A stretch of DNA of 37,827 nt from Hyphochytrium catenoides (taxonomy: Eukaryota; Sar; Hyphochytriomycetes; Hyphochytriales; Hyphochytriaceae). A program made the translations under genes and the position numbers. Each line of letters begins with the position of its first letter. Position 1 is the stretch's first letter. This document shows, one piece after another, positions 23,101 through 33,780 of this stretch. The notes beneath the pieces were generated by a model. That model had not been told where the DNA came from, searched no databases, and saw only the letters and a list, made by a program, of their open reading frames with translations. The DNA lies in assembly GCA_900088475.1 (NCBI GenBank), contig FLMG01003259.1, positions 4,026 to 41,852 on the forward strand, in the 5' to 3' direction.

Positions 23101-25776
23101 TATCTCAGGTTCACTTGCCTCCAGGAGAATGGCCGTGCTCTTCCTACTGAGTTCACCTATTTCCCCTTCGTGTTGCCGTAAGTCTTCAGCGACAAGAGAC
23201 AGAGTGATCCCTCTTCTGTCGTCTCCTTGACTTTGTGCCTTCTCTTCTTCTACCGTCTGAAGCTGCGATCTTAGAGCTCTCACTTCTGCGTCGAGTCGCC
23301 GCAAAGTAGAGCTCAATCCTGCTACCACAGTCTCCAGAGCTCCCAAGAATCTCTTTTCCGCCTCTTGTTTCTCTTTGATATGCTCTGTCCTCGGCCTTCC
23401 TACGGCTATTCCCCCTTCGTGTGCGAGGACGAGAGAAGAGGAAGAAGAGAGCGCCATTTGCCTGTTGCTCAGTTCAGTCCGCAGCAAGTGGACCTCCTCG
23501 TCCTGATCCCTTAGCCTTTTTATGAGGTTTCCTTGTTGTTTCTGCAAGCGAGTGATCTCAAGCTCCTTCTGTTCCAGCAGGGAAGAGGTCAGCCGCGTCG
23601 AATGCCGTGCACGCTGTAATCTCTCGCATTCCTTCTGCAAAACCAAGAGCTCCTCTTTTTGTTCGTTCTCAATACTCCGGAGGCGGAAGACCTCCCCACT
23701 TAGCTTCTTGATGGACAGATCCAGTGAGAGATTGAGAGTCTCAAGCTCCCTCTCTCTCTCCTGGCTCTCCAGTTCTCTTTGGTCATATTGGTGTTGAAGA
23801 ATACTGAGCCTATCTCCCTGAAGCTTCATAGTTTGCAAGTCAACATCACCACTGTTAGTCTCCTGAGACCGTTCTACCTTTCTGCCTCTTAGCTCAACCT
23901 CCAATTCTTTCTCTCTCCGCAAGTACTCATTCTCTTTTATCTCCCAGGCCTTTTTATCTCTCCTCATAGCCTGAAGCTCGTTAGTGAGGCGAAGTAGGGA
24001 AGCTCGGTAGGACTGCAATTGATCTCGAACTTCCTCCTTATCTTGACCTTCTGCAAACTCTTCTTCCTCTCTCAACACTCTCTCTTCTAGCCCACTTTCC
24101 ATTGCGTTTCGCTTGATTGGAAAAGTGGCACGACCAGTTCGGACGCCGGAAGAGGAGATGCCTGAGGAACGTTCCAATTCCGTGGAGACTGGGTAATCCT
24201 CTGTCATTTGGCCTATAGCTCTGCCAACAGCCTGGGCATGACCATGAGAACGAAGGATGGGCGAGAGTCGTGAGATGTAGAGAGGGCCATCCTCTCCAAT
24301 TGTCGCTGACAGGTGATCCCGAGTCTCGGCCTTGCAATGTAAACGGGACAGCTCAGCTTCCAAGTTCTTGATAGAGGCAAGCAGCAAAGCATTCTCTTTC
24401 CTTAGTTCTTTCTCTACCTTTCGATGCCGTTCTTCCTCCTTTCTCATCTCTTCTCTTGCTGCGTTCTCGCGGCGTCTCTTCCCTCTATCTTTCTCTTGTT
24501 TTTCTTTGAGAAATGAAGACAGATCCCTGCAGAGCCGCTCAGCTTCAACCCTGAGGTCCACGGTAAGGTCACCAGCTTGTATCTCCCTTCCTTCAGCGAT
24601 GGTGTCATAACCCGTCTCTGTGGACGGGGATAAAGACGAAACTGAAGTGTGGAACGGTTGGGACGGAAGCGTGCCTTCTGCCTCTTCAGCCTCAGAAGAC
24701 AAAAGGAGAGAAAGCAGAGTTCCCAGGTGCCGCAAGGAAAAGCCTATCTGTTCGATCTCTCCCCTTAATCTCACAGCTTCATCTGCCTCCTCGAGAGCGA
24801 TAAAAGCTGGCGTTAGAGGCTCTGGTCCCTGCTTCACTGGTTGCCGTTGGGAAGAAGCTTGTTGGTCTTTCTCCTTTTCACCGCGAGAGAGTGCCACTTC
24901 GGCGTCGCGAAGCTTCTTTGATTTCTCTGAAAGCTCTGCACTTAGAGCAGTCAGCTCCTCTTCCAGAGCTCTCCTTCGTTTAACTTCCTCGTGGTAACTT
25001 AAATCTAGCTGCACTTGGACAGCCTTCTCAACGTGGCCGCCGCTTTCCGTCTTCCTAGCCATTTCCACTCTTTGCAGTTCTTCTTTGACGCAATCCAACT
25101 CTTGAATCTTCTTTGTGAGCATGTCCTCAAGTCCCTCCATCTTCTCTTTTCTTAGCGCTATGTCCTTCGCCCTTCCTCTCTCCACTTCCAAGTCAGCTTC
25201 GAGCGCTCTGATATGAGTACGCAAAGAGCTGATGTCATGGGACAGACTGTCACACTCTTTCTCTCTCTCTAGAAGTAGCTGGCGAATCTGCAAGGTAGAA
25301 GCCTTTCGCTCTTCGCCTTCCATTCCTCCTCCACTTTCTCTCTCTTCTTGCTCTTGCGACCTCTTCCTATCTACTTCTGCTTGCAAGGTTGACAGCTGGA
25401 GTTGGAGGTCCTTGATCTGTGCCGCTTGTGCTGCCACGAGACCGCCATGCTGGGTCTGCTTACTTGCCTCTGCATTGGCAGTAGCACTTGACGCTCTATG
25501 ACAAGTGCAAGACAGTAAGCAGCGTTCTAACTGGATCACAAGCTCCCTAGCTGAAGTGAGTGACTTCGCTGCTGCAGCCACCTCTGTCGGTCCCAAAAAG
25601 GTTTGCAATAGCTTTTTCTCATTGCTCTCCCCTTCCGATTGAATTAGATCGCTTCCTCCCTCCTGCGCGGCAAGCTTCCGTGGCTGAGCACGAGTTAAAG
25701 GCAGTCTTAGACTATCCAGCAAGGTTATCACTCTCTCTGCCATTCCGGCGGGAGAGGCAGGAGAGGCTTCCTGCAT
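14154..25776 (-). CDS. Giant coiled-coil protein (more than 3,200 residues), at least 12 exons
   Basis: No named family recognised. Predicted exons: 20689-25776, 17512-20478, 17332-17440, 16595-17067, 16241-16408, 15952-16044, 15721-15885, 15531-15600, 15170-15435, 14757-14900, 14562-14699, 14284-14397 and a last short exon ending at TAG 14154-14156. If the final intron is not used, the frame ends at TGA 14203-14205. Phases match at every junction. About 2,900 residues are heptad coiled coil rich in Glu, Lys, Arg, Gln and Leu, with a tandem 77-residue repeat near the end of the first large exon. The C-terminal 300 residues are not coil: basic helices such as SISLRRVAREAVRNFTSLLT and IFALALIAADRLRRHQKQIE. 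This overall plan, a long rod with a basic helical C-terminus, is shared by pericentrin/AKAP450-type centrosomal proteins and by golgins, but no diagnostic motif is clear. ATG at 25776 is usable, yet a phase-0 acceptor at 25771 suggests the gene begins farther upstream (see 26016-27374). Confidence 0.75.
17131..17140. other. Assembly gap (10 N)
   Basis: Ten undetermined bases inside the predicted intron between exons 17332-17440 and 16595-17067 of the giant coiled-coil gene. The intron is phase 1 on both sides, so no coding sequence appears to be lost. A short missing exon cannot be excluded because the true gap length is unknown. Confidence 0.95.
20709..21790 (-). repeat. Tandem 231-nt (77-residue) coding repeat
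   Basis: Four closely similar copies and one more diverged copy lie in the 3' part of the large first exon of the giant gene, with period 231 nt (copy boundaries near 20940, 21171, 21402 and 21633). Each unit encodes a core like RPLLSTEAQASLSIPADEAV, then a LHNLRELSTKQERDQTERIE stretch, then VQHLRREIERRTRELTVAQK. Seventy-seven residues are exactly eleven heptads, so copies can be gained or lost without breaking the coiled-coil register. The internal copies are most alike and the outermost, N-terminal one is most diverged, as expected for recent unequal exchange. Confidence 0.9.
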
Positions 25777-26015
25777 AGCAGTTTAAGTCAGCCCTCGTCA
25801 GGCAAAATTAGTGCTTGGGACACGGACGAGGTGAATTAAGGAACGGTCTAGTCTGTGGAATGCCTTAAAGAAGAGCCAATGTACCGAACGTGGTAAGTCC
25901 CGTTACACAGGATACGGCAGGAAACAAGGGCACATACATATATAAAGTAGGTAGAGATAGCATCACTTTATGTGTGCGTGTGAAAGAGAGAGACAGTGTA
26001 TGATATCTCATTCAC

Positions 26016-27374
26016 CTCGGCATTCTGGAAGGCAGGAGGTTCTGCTTGCGTCTGAGGTGGCGTATCAGCCTAGAAGGAGGATAAGCGTGAGAAATGATTA
26101 TATCGAATTTAATGCAATGAGGGTTTATATAAGGAACACCAAGGCTGAGGCCAAAATAGCTCCGATGAGCGTAGAGTACGCTAGTGGTGAGCCAGCAGAA
26201 AGGCATCCTCAGGATAAAGATAAGGGCGAAAGGACCAAAGACCGAGCTTAAGAGGGAGCGCAGCTGAACAGGCATCGGGAGCCAATGATGAAAAGGACGA
26301 GAAAAGGGGCCAAAACAACCTTCTGTCTGCCGTCGAGCCTGCTCTCCAGTAAGAGAATGTACTGCAAATGAGTTTCGCTCTCAGCCCTCAGGAGCTGATT
26401 GCCTGCCTCAAGTCGCTTGATCTCACTCTGCAGACATTGAACCTCTGCCTCAAGGCGTAGCTCACGACGGATTTGCCTAGAGTCTAATAAGATAAGAGTC
26501 AGAACGCCAGATGTTTGGCTTGTGCCGTTAGAGAGCGACCAAAGTCAATTAGCACCTAGATCAGCTCGATAGCTTGCGACCAGCTTCTGCTTTATCAGTT
26601 CTCTCTCTGTGCTTAACTGATTGTCTGAAAGCTGCTGAAGATCTATCTTCCTCTTGCACAGTGCAGCGATCTAAAGAGGAGAAAGAGTCTTAGTAGACAC
26701 GGGTACTGTTTATTCATGAACCGGAAAAGAAGAAGGTAGAGTCAACGAGCTCAGGCGGAGCCATATGACGGGGAGACTCTTGCATCTTGAAAGATAGAGA
26801 CGAGCTTCACTACCATTCTTAATTACCCCGTCTCTGTCCTTTCGTAGCTGCCCGAACTGTCGGGAAAGATCCTGAAACTTCTCATTGGCATCATCCAAGC
26901 ATCTTTTGCCTCTCGTCACGTTAACGTTGAATAGTGAGGTGACGAGATCTTGAACCAGCAGCTCTGCCGGCAGGTCCACTTTAGCCAGGTCATCCTCATC
27001 GTCTTCCGGCTGCGCTTCTTCCTGGAGTCCACGCATTTTGGATGAAGTATAGAGAAAGCCCAAAGGGACAGGAATAAGCGACAAAAGAGGAAAAGGTGAT
27101 CAGGTCCTAGTTGTTGGTCTACCTGCAGCCGTCGGATTCGGGTGCGTATGATATCAAGGACTCGCTGATCCAGCGAGCCGCCATCCGCGGCACGGAATAG
27201 ATCAGTCCCCAGACTGTTGCTCCTATTCCTCAGTACGTATTTCTCAAGGTATCGGAATATCTGTAAGAGCACAGCCTCAATGGCATCCTTGGACTCAGGC
27301 TCGGCACCAAGGTCCAGGAGCTCCTCGTCCATCATCACCCTGGCTTGGCGAGGATGATCCGAGTCATTCGTCAT
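26016..27374 (-). CDS. Coiled-coil exons, probably the 5' part of the giant coiled-coil gene
   Basis: Predicted exons 27123-27374, 26827-27021, 26556-26670 and 26320-26483 form one open chain from ATG 27374: MTNDSDHPRQARVMMDEELL, then an acidic segment, then coiled coil (IDLQQLSDNQLSTERELIKQ; VQCLQSEIKRLEAGNQLLRA). A further 54-nt exon at 26016-26069 (Pro/Gln/Ala-rich, ADTPPQTQAEPPAFQNAE) has good splice signals in phase 0. Its donor joins in phase 0 to the acceptor at 25771, just before EASPASPAG of the giant gene. On this reading the protein exceeds 3,500 residues. The alternative is a separate gene: reading on past 26320 gives a short hydrophobic tail ending at TAA 26248-26250, and splicing 26264-26319 gives a longer hydrophobic C-terminus ending at 26012, either of which would make a tail-anchored coiled-coil protein. 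I favour one gene, moderately. The donor after 26320 (GTTGTT) is weak. Confidence 0.6.
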
Positions 27375-28357
27375 GTCTAGAGATCTGTGGGCTTACGGGA
27401 GTCTACTCGTCCCTTACGTCGGCCTACATCGTTCGTGACACGCGTTTATGTATGGAGTTCTTTCTACGACCGCGTCTTTTCGCAACTACCAGCTCGCACA
27501 TGACTTCCTTTCAACGAATCCAGCAGCGCAGCAGGATGTAGGATCTCACGGTCCCAGCACCATTAGCACAGCTAGGACTGAATAACTCTACAGATGGTGA
27601 TACATGGGATTAGACTGCCCAGGAGCCTCTGCCTTTGCCTGTCAGCGATCTCCGTCAGCAGCTTTCTGCTGCTTATTTCTGCTGCGAAGCTTCTTCTCTG
27701 CCGTCTCACAAGGTCGAAGGAAGCTGCCGCTGATGTCCCGTTCATGTCTACCCCCTTCCCTCCAAAAACCACCCTTTTCTGACAAGGCTGATTACTATAA
27801 AAACAGTCCAAGAGATCAGACTGTTTAGTTATCAGCTCTAAATTTTTTTATGAAGCTCCTGGAGGGATACTGGAAGGTATAACTGCATCAATAAACTGTG
27901 AAGAGAGAATGACGGCAAGACAGCAAGGCAGATATAAGGCAAGAAAGTCACAGCTGGCCGACCTGATGCTTCCAGCTGGACCACCGACCTAGGTCTGACT
28001 ACTAGTCAATCCCTTGGCAGCGTCGACTCACTCTTGCACCAGTCCACATTTTCCTCTCTCCCGCTACCTGGAGGACCTCAAGATGTTGAGCAGCTCTCGT
28101 ATAGCGCACTGTAACAGGTACTAGGAGGCTGTGCCGAAGCGCTGCATTGGGGTGTCCCTAATTAGAGTGTATAATTCGTGAGAGCGGAACTAGAGTTGGC
28201 TCAGCAGCGGCAGAACTGGCGGTTCACGCAAAGGACCAGCTAGTATTGGACATTTCATACGAAGCTTGTCAGTGGGTAAGCTCGCTAAGCCTCACCCCAG
28301 AGCGAAGTGGGACCACCTTCTGAAGCCGAGAGGCTATAGTCAATTCCGGCTCCCATA
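27375..28357. other. Divergent intergenic region
   Basis: About 980 bp upstream of the giant gene and of the small plus-strand frame at 28358. The only item of note is a minus-strand frame, ATG 27745 to stop 27572-27574, of 57 residues with an amphipathic basic helix (FDLVRRQRRSFAAEISSRKL). It matches no family I know and may be chance. Otherwise I see nothing. Confidence 0.35.
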
Positions 28358-28594
28358 ATGGGGACGAACAATAGGCCATGGGAGCAGAAGACTCCCGAGA
28401 CCGTGGAACAGCCTCGTAGAGGAGTAAACTGGGGAATGATGGTGCCAATCGCCTATGCTCCACTTCTTCCAATGATCAGGATAGGACTGCGCGGACGTCT
28501 TCCTCGCAAGCAGATTGATGCGATTTTCCTCTCCACAGTAGGGGTGGCTTTAGTGCATGCAGGATACATTATGTCCCACGACTCCTCTGTGTGA
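28358..28594 (+). CDS. Possible small membrane protein, 78 residues
   Basis: Uninterrupted ATG-started frame. After a polar N-terminus with several Pro, two hydrophobic stretches flank a basic loop: GMMVPIAYAPLLPMIRIG, then LRGRLPRKQ, then IDAIFLSTVGVALVHAGYIM. A hairpin of two short membrane segments with a positive loop is typical of small organellar or ER membrane proteins, but I do not recognise the family. It sits between two minus-strand genes. It could be a chance frame or one exon of a larger gene. Confidence 0.4.
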   Translation: MGTNNRPWEQKTPETVEQPRRGVNWGMMVPIAYAPLLPMIRIGLRGRLPRKQIDAIFLSTVGVALVHAGYIMSHDSSV

Positions 28595-28838
28595 ACCAGA
28601 GAGTACTCTTATATTTTGTCAACAAGTGTGCAGAAACAACGGTCAAGAGCAGTGCAAGGAATGGTCAGGGACCATGACGTCAAAGGATAGCCAAGTGGTG
28701 TACGTTTTCACCAACCCACTGGCTCTGGCACCTCCAACCATATCTCTGGGATGACGCCTCAATGCGATAGCATGCCTAAAGCCACTAACTAGGTTCTGCG
28801 GCAAGTGTATATAGTAATAATCGAACTATTTCTAGAGC

Positions 28839-30379
28839 CTAGAGCAGCCTACTCTTTGTCAGACGCTGGAGCTTTCGGTTTCCCCAATATGCGACACCAC
28901 AAAGAGCAAAGAAGAAGAGGCTGAAAGCCCAGATCCAGCCGCCACCCTTCTTGGCTTCTTGGGCGGATACCTCCAATTGGCCACCTATGTAGTGTGCCGT
29001 CTCGCTAACCTTCTCTTGAACATGCTGCTCGGCCTTTTTCTTGAGCGCCGCCTCTAATTCCGCGGTTCTCTTCTCCAGCTCTGCCTCGGTTTTGGCGAGC
29101 TCATCAAAAGATTGCTGGTTGTAATCCTTCAAGGCTGAGAAACATGTCTGTTAGTTCGCGCCGTAGGTCTTCAAGGGTCGTTTGGACTTACTAGTGATAG
29201 TGTGTTCCATGTCCTCTTTGAACCTCTCTAGCTTCTTCATGAACGACATAAGTTCTCCCGTGAATGTTTTGTCATAAGTTGCAGGGTCATCTTATGCGAC
29301 AACAGAAAAACGGGTTAGTGGCGCAAACTGTAACGCGCTTAGACTTTGTTCCAACTTACCACCAAGGATGGAGACATAGGCGTCATGAACCTCATGAGAA
29401 GCATCATCTGCCTCACTAAGGGGAGGCAAGGGTGGTTAGCACATACATTTAGAGCATTGACGAAGGACCTTACGTGAATGCATCCAAGCTCAGGATATCG
29501 TGGTTGTCTGCCAGGGCTCCGGTCTGAGCTGAAATGCCAATACTAGCTCCCTTAGGCCATTCTGGACCCAAGTCCACGTTTTCTTGCTCAAAGCAAGACT
29601 GCCATTGACCTTTAGCAGTGGCGTCAATGTCAATCTTCAGCTTCTTATTCTTGTAAGAGATCCGTGCACGAGTGTGGTTCAAGGTAGAAAAAGTGCCAAC
29701 GTCCTCATGAAAGCGGATAGGCGAATCGCAACCGATGGCAGGTTCTTCATGGATGTCGTCCAGAGTCTTGTTATTATGGTTGAAAAGGACAGCCACGTCT
29801 TTGTGGCCTCCGACATGGTCGACATTATGAAATGTGTCAAAGATAATACCGACGCCTAGGCAAACGCATTATAAGCTGCTCTAAACTGTTAGATCAAAGA
29901 GGACTAAAGAGCTTGCTCCTTACCCTGGAATTTTGGTGTAAAGCCATGAAGCTCGCCACTCAGAAAGTAGCGATGGAGAGTGATGAATAGCCCAATGCCG
30001 TCTCCGAACCACCTCTTCCCTTGCCCACTAATACGGAAGCGGAAAATTATGGAAAATTCATCGCGATTAATGCGCTCGCTATTCCACAGATAACCTTTCT
30101 TATCCTGAGGTATTATCACAAGTAGCTCAGCACAGAGAAGCCAAAGCGGACAACCAACAAGAGTTTACGAGCACGTACCGGACGATCAGGCGTCAAGCGA
30201 ATGAACGTTCTCTTGACCACAGCATGGCCACCAGGTACCCATCCCTGTCCAACGACCCTGTTCCCGTAACCATCAATCTCTTCAAAAGGTTGGCGGAACG
30301 AGAGGCTGGGAATATGGACTCCCATGACCGACCCAATAATGGCAGCCAGCAGCAGTACGCCTACAGCCTGCCGCATCAT
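28839..30379 (-). CDS. L-type lectin (ERGIC-53/VIP36 family cargo receptor), 6 exons
   Basis: Type I membrane lectin that binds high-mannose glycoproteins and cycles in the early secretory pathway. Exons 30179-30379, 29924-30104, 29474-29855, 29360-29415, 29192-29290 and 28839-29134 give 404 residues with matching phases. ATG 30379 opens a signal peptide (MMRQAVGVLLLAAIIGSVMG). The lectin domain, about 24-255, contains FGDGIGLFIT (the conserved Asp-Gly strand), two cysteines (IGCDSP and WQSCFEQ) placed like the family disulfide, and the hallmark IGISAQTGALADNHDILSLD, where human ERGIC-53 has a GISAATGGLADDHDVLSF stretch. A stalk coiled coil (about 310-360) is followed by a membrane helix at about 373-390 (WIWAFSLFFFALCGVAYWG) and a 14-residue basic tail. 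The tail ends KSRLL, not the KKFF or KRFY seen in animal members. I cannot tell LMAN1-like from LMAN2-like. Confidence 0.92.
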
Positions 30380-31304
30380 TGTCCCGATAGCGCGCAATGC
30401 CTAGTCCACTCTCCAGACTTGGTTGGACTTTCAAGCGCACCAACCACTTTCCCTATAAGGCAAGAAACTTCGAATGCCAAGAAAGCTCAATGTGCCTCCA
30501 GACACTGATCAGTAAGCCTGGAGTACAAGCGTATCTCAGATCAGAAACCCAGCTCATTGGCAGCTCTAGGAACTACTGTGTAGAATCATTGCGCTCCATA
30601 ATTCAGAGAGCAAGAAGGCCAGAACGCAATAAAAGAGAGCAGAACTTTGAACCTTTCCCTTGATAACTTCATTATGCGCTACAAAGCCTATACGATTACT
30701 CAACCATCGATTGCTTCAGCTATTGATAATTTCATGACAATTCTGAAAGGTTCATGGAGTGGTCTAGATGCTGAACATGTATAACATTGATCAGGAATAA
30801 TCCTTCGAGGCTTGCGAAATACAGCGTTCATCTTTCTCTTCCCCTTTTGATGGCTGACCAATGACGGGCGTCTGCTATTATTATAATCTCTTTTCTTCCC
30901 TTTTGTTATGAGAGACAGTGAGGCCAAACGAAGGCGCTCAGCAGCTTGCTGTTCTCACCTCCGTTAATCGCTGGGATAGGGGAGCACCATCTACGCTATT
31001 GTGTATGATGGGCTCGAGAGCCTGAGGAGAGTACAGTCCATACAATGAGCTACTTCAGATTATTGTCGTTTATAGATGTAGTCAACCATCAATGACGGCC
31101 AACCAACGTGTTGAAGAAAAATTAGGAGCGAATTCTAACAACTTGAACAAATGTTATATGCCGGTTACTTCTCAGAAACAGTGTCTGCGAATTGCTTCAT
31201 CGCATCCCTTCCAACTTGACTGCCACATGGCCAGACTCTGCTCCCGAAACCTCTTTATTGTTGCTGCATCCTCGACACTAAATGACCCCGCTCTGTCCGC
31301 TAGT
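30380..31304. other. Intergenic region upstream of the lectin gene
   Basis: About 920 bp between the lectin start and the C2-protein stop. It must hold the lectin promoter. Frames on both strands are short and without similarity. A pair of similar CT-rich blocks near 30830-30905 forms a weak local repeat. Confidence 0.4.
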
Positions 31305-32627
31305 TTACGTGGAACGCCAGAGAGAGACCGCCGCATCCGGGGTCCAGGTAGAATTTGATGTATGAGCTTGGAGGCACATCCAGTCCCGACCATTGTAACT
31401 AACGACATCACCGGGACTATAGGTTCCAATTGGGTCCCACTGCCTCCTGCCTGTTGTCGGCTGAGAATATTGGCCCCCATAGCCGTGATGAGGTTGTGCC
31501 TGTTGTGAGCTGCTAGCAGCTACACCCCCAGGTGGCTGCCATTGGCTTTGCTGCTGTTGTTGTTCTTGTTGCTTACGCTTCTTCTCTTCCTCTTCCTTCT
31601 TCTTCTGGTCTTTCATGAAGTCGCTAGCCAGTACTCCGGCCCCGATAGCGGCCCCGACGCCTAACACGCTCATGCCCACGTTTGCCGCTGTGTTAATTTG
31701 CTCAAGCTGCTTCATCCGGCGGTACTGGATGTCGTTCATCTGTGTAAAGCCTTGCACTGGTGATCCGTCCATAGTACCGCCAGTAATAGGTGGCTGAAGA
31801 GTGAGTGCAAGGTTGATTGAGCCCTGGACCTTACCCTTTCGGTTGTATAGGTCAAACCAGCCGTTCAAGTGATTGCCGGGTCGGCTGACGATTTGGTTCA
31901 GGGGGATGCAAGTAAAGCCAGAAACCTCATCCACAGCGGCATCGGAGTCAAGCACTTCAACGAAAAGATTGGTTGACTGCAGGGAAGAGCCACCTTGGGG
32001 AAAGGATATAGCCACGGTCTGATTCCACGTGGGGTTGCTGCCTCCGTCCTTGGCCACCTTGGTCTTAGCCAAGACGTTCTTGCCGTCAGGATTGGTCAGG
32101 AATTGGACGTAGGGATCCTGCTTACCCATAAGCTCCCTATTTTCAATGCCTCTCGCGCTAATGACCGTGATTGATAGCTGTGATGGGACATTTCCAGCCG
32201 CAGCAGGAGGCTGAGGTGGATATGGTTGGGCATAGCCCTGCCCTGCACTCGGAGCAGGAGGAGCTGTTGGGTAGCCTGCTGAAGGCGGTGCTACCACTTG
32301 TTGTGCCGCACTGTAAGGGGCGCTGGCCATGGGCGCTCCCCCGGCAGGGTAGCCTGCTGATGCCATTGGAGCTGGAGCACCATACGCCGGTGCGCCACCC
32401 ATAGGTGCTCCAGCCATAGGTGCCCCAGCCATTGGTACTCCAGCCATAGGGGCAGCGTAACCCATGGGTGCGCCTGCATACCCCGGGCCCGCGGGTGGAG
32501 CACCGTAACCTGCGACAGGGGCGCCATATCCGGCTGGAGCGCCATATCCAGCTGGAGCGCCATATCCAGCTGGTGCCCCTGCTGGCGGTGCCCCGGGATA
32601 ACCATACTGACCTCTATTCGGATCCAT
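31305..32627 (-). CDS. C2-domain protein with Gly/Ala/Pro/Tyr-rich N-terminus and chitin-binding-like C-terminus
   Basis: Single-exon frame of 440 residues, ATG 32627, TAA 31305-31307. Residues 1-145 are low complexity, repeats of GYGAP and MAGAP type. A C2 domain at about 149-270 starts LSITVISARGIENRELMGKQ, has the DPYVQF strand with the Ca-ligand Asp, NPTWNQTVAISF, and a loop DSDAAVDE with further acidic ligands, so Ca-dependent phospholipid binding is plausible. A Gly/Ala-rich hydrophobic stretch at about 310-335 (VGMSVLGVGAAIGAGVLA) could be a membrane helix. A Lys/Glu/Gln-rich run follows. The last 45 residues, WDPIGTYSPGDVVSYNGRDW and on to a terminal TPDAAVSLWRST, match the spacing of aromatic residues in CBM5/12 (ChtBD3) chitin- or cellulose-binding modules. 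No signal peptide is visible. The substrate and location are unknown. Confidence 0.85.
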   Translation of the reverse strand: MDPNRGQYGYPGAPPAGAPAGYGAPAGYGAPAGYGAPVAGYGAPPAGPGYAGAPMGYAAPMAGVPMAGAPMAGAPMGGAPAYGAPAPMASAGYPAGGAPMASAPYSAAQQVVAPPSAGYPTAPPAPSAGQGYAQPYPPQPPAAAGNVPSQLSITVISARGIENRELMGKQDPYVQFLTNPDGKNVLAKTKVAKDGGSNPTWNQTVAISFPQGGSSLQSTNLFVEVLDSDAAVDEVSGFTCIPLNQIVSRPGNHLNGWFDLYNRKGKVQGSINLALTLQPPITGGTMDGSPVQGFTQMNDIQYRRMKQLEQINTAANVGMSVLGVGAAIGAGVLASDFMKDQKKKEEEEKKRKQQEQQQQQSQWQPPGGVAASSSQQAQPHHGYGGQYSQPTTGRRQWDPIGTYSPGDVVSYNGRDWMCLQAHTSNSTWTPDAAVSLWRST

Positions 32628-33780
32628 GTTGAGTGGTCAAAGGCAATAGATAAAGATGCGTGGACTTCCAAACCAAACGATAAGGCGTTAAGTTAGCAAA
32701 GACTAAAGGAGTAACTTTCCGATGGCGCTTTGACAGTCAGAGACTAATCACGATGTGAGCTATGTAAGAGAGAGCACGCAGCACGATCCGGGCCTAGAAA
32801 GATCTTCCCTCCTGCAGGAAAGAATCTTGCGATCTTGTTCTTGAGCGCTGTCTTTCTTTCTTTCTTCCCCTGTCTGGTTTCTGATTTGATGACGGTTTTT
32901 ACGCGTTCATATCAGGAATAGAGAGGTAGGACAGCCCTTCTATAGCTCATAACGTCGTGCCCATTCTTAATCCCATGATGCTGTGGATTGTGTGTGTCAC
33001 ACTCTCACTTTCTGGCTGTCCTTGCCTGTTCACAAGCCTCTGCCCCTTGTGCCTTTACGTAAGGCTCTGGCGGCTGGCTATCTAACACGCTGCTGACCAC
33101 AATGCCTGACAAGGTCCATCATCGGGCTCACATCATCCTCCGCACCTTGCTGTCCTGACACAATGCTGGCAAGGCTCCTAGTTCCATTAGAAGCTGAATC
33201 CTTCAAGAGGTGAAGCAAGATGACACGGAAGAGGCGCATTAGTATTTATATGATAGATCTTGGAAACGATCAAGGCATGATAGAGGATTAGGGCCAAGGA
33301 CCTGTCAGCATAATCTTGGGATCTGAGCTGCAGTGCTGCCCCGCTGCCAGATGGTTTTCACCCACTGTCAAAGTCATCAATGCAGTCATAAGTCCTCAGG
33401 AATAGCTTGAAGCCTTTTCTCAATATTAACAGAATGCGTCATCATGTATCTGTTAGAAAATGAGAAGAACAGCCAGCATCTGCGTCTTGAAGAGCCTCGT
33501 CACAAGTACACGAGCCGGTCATACTGAGAGGGAGGAGTACGCCTGGTAGTAAGTTACGAAGCCAGCAATGGATCAGGTCGCAGGCCTCATCCTCCTCTTC
33601 TTCAAAGTGAGGACTGCCTTGAACTTAATCCTAAACCCTAATAACTACTGTGCGCCTACCAATGCTAACAACTCTTCACATTAGCATTAGCTGCTAGTTG
33701 ACAAAGCACCACTATAGAGAGATGGACACTTCCTAAATGACCTATGCAAGGGGCTCGCTGGAGAGATATGAGCCGCTGAG
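32628..33780. other. Intergenic region between the C2 and ESRP-like genes
   Basis: About 1.15 kb. It contains the promoter side of the C2 gene and the 3' end of the ESRP-like gene. No long frame, RNA gene or repeat stands out. Confidence 0.4.

Noticed and set aside
26012-26275. Tail-anchored membrane protein ending in a hydrophobic segment
   Set aside because: Possible, but joining 26320 to the 54-nt exon at 26016-26069 and on to 25770 keeps phase and continues the coiled coil; retained only as an alternative.
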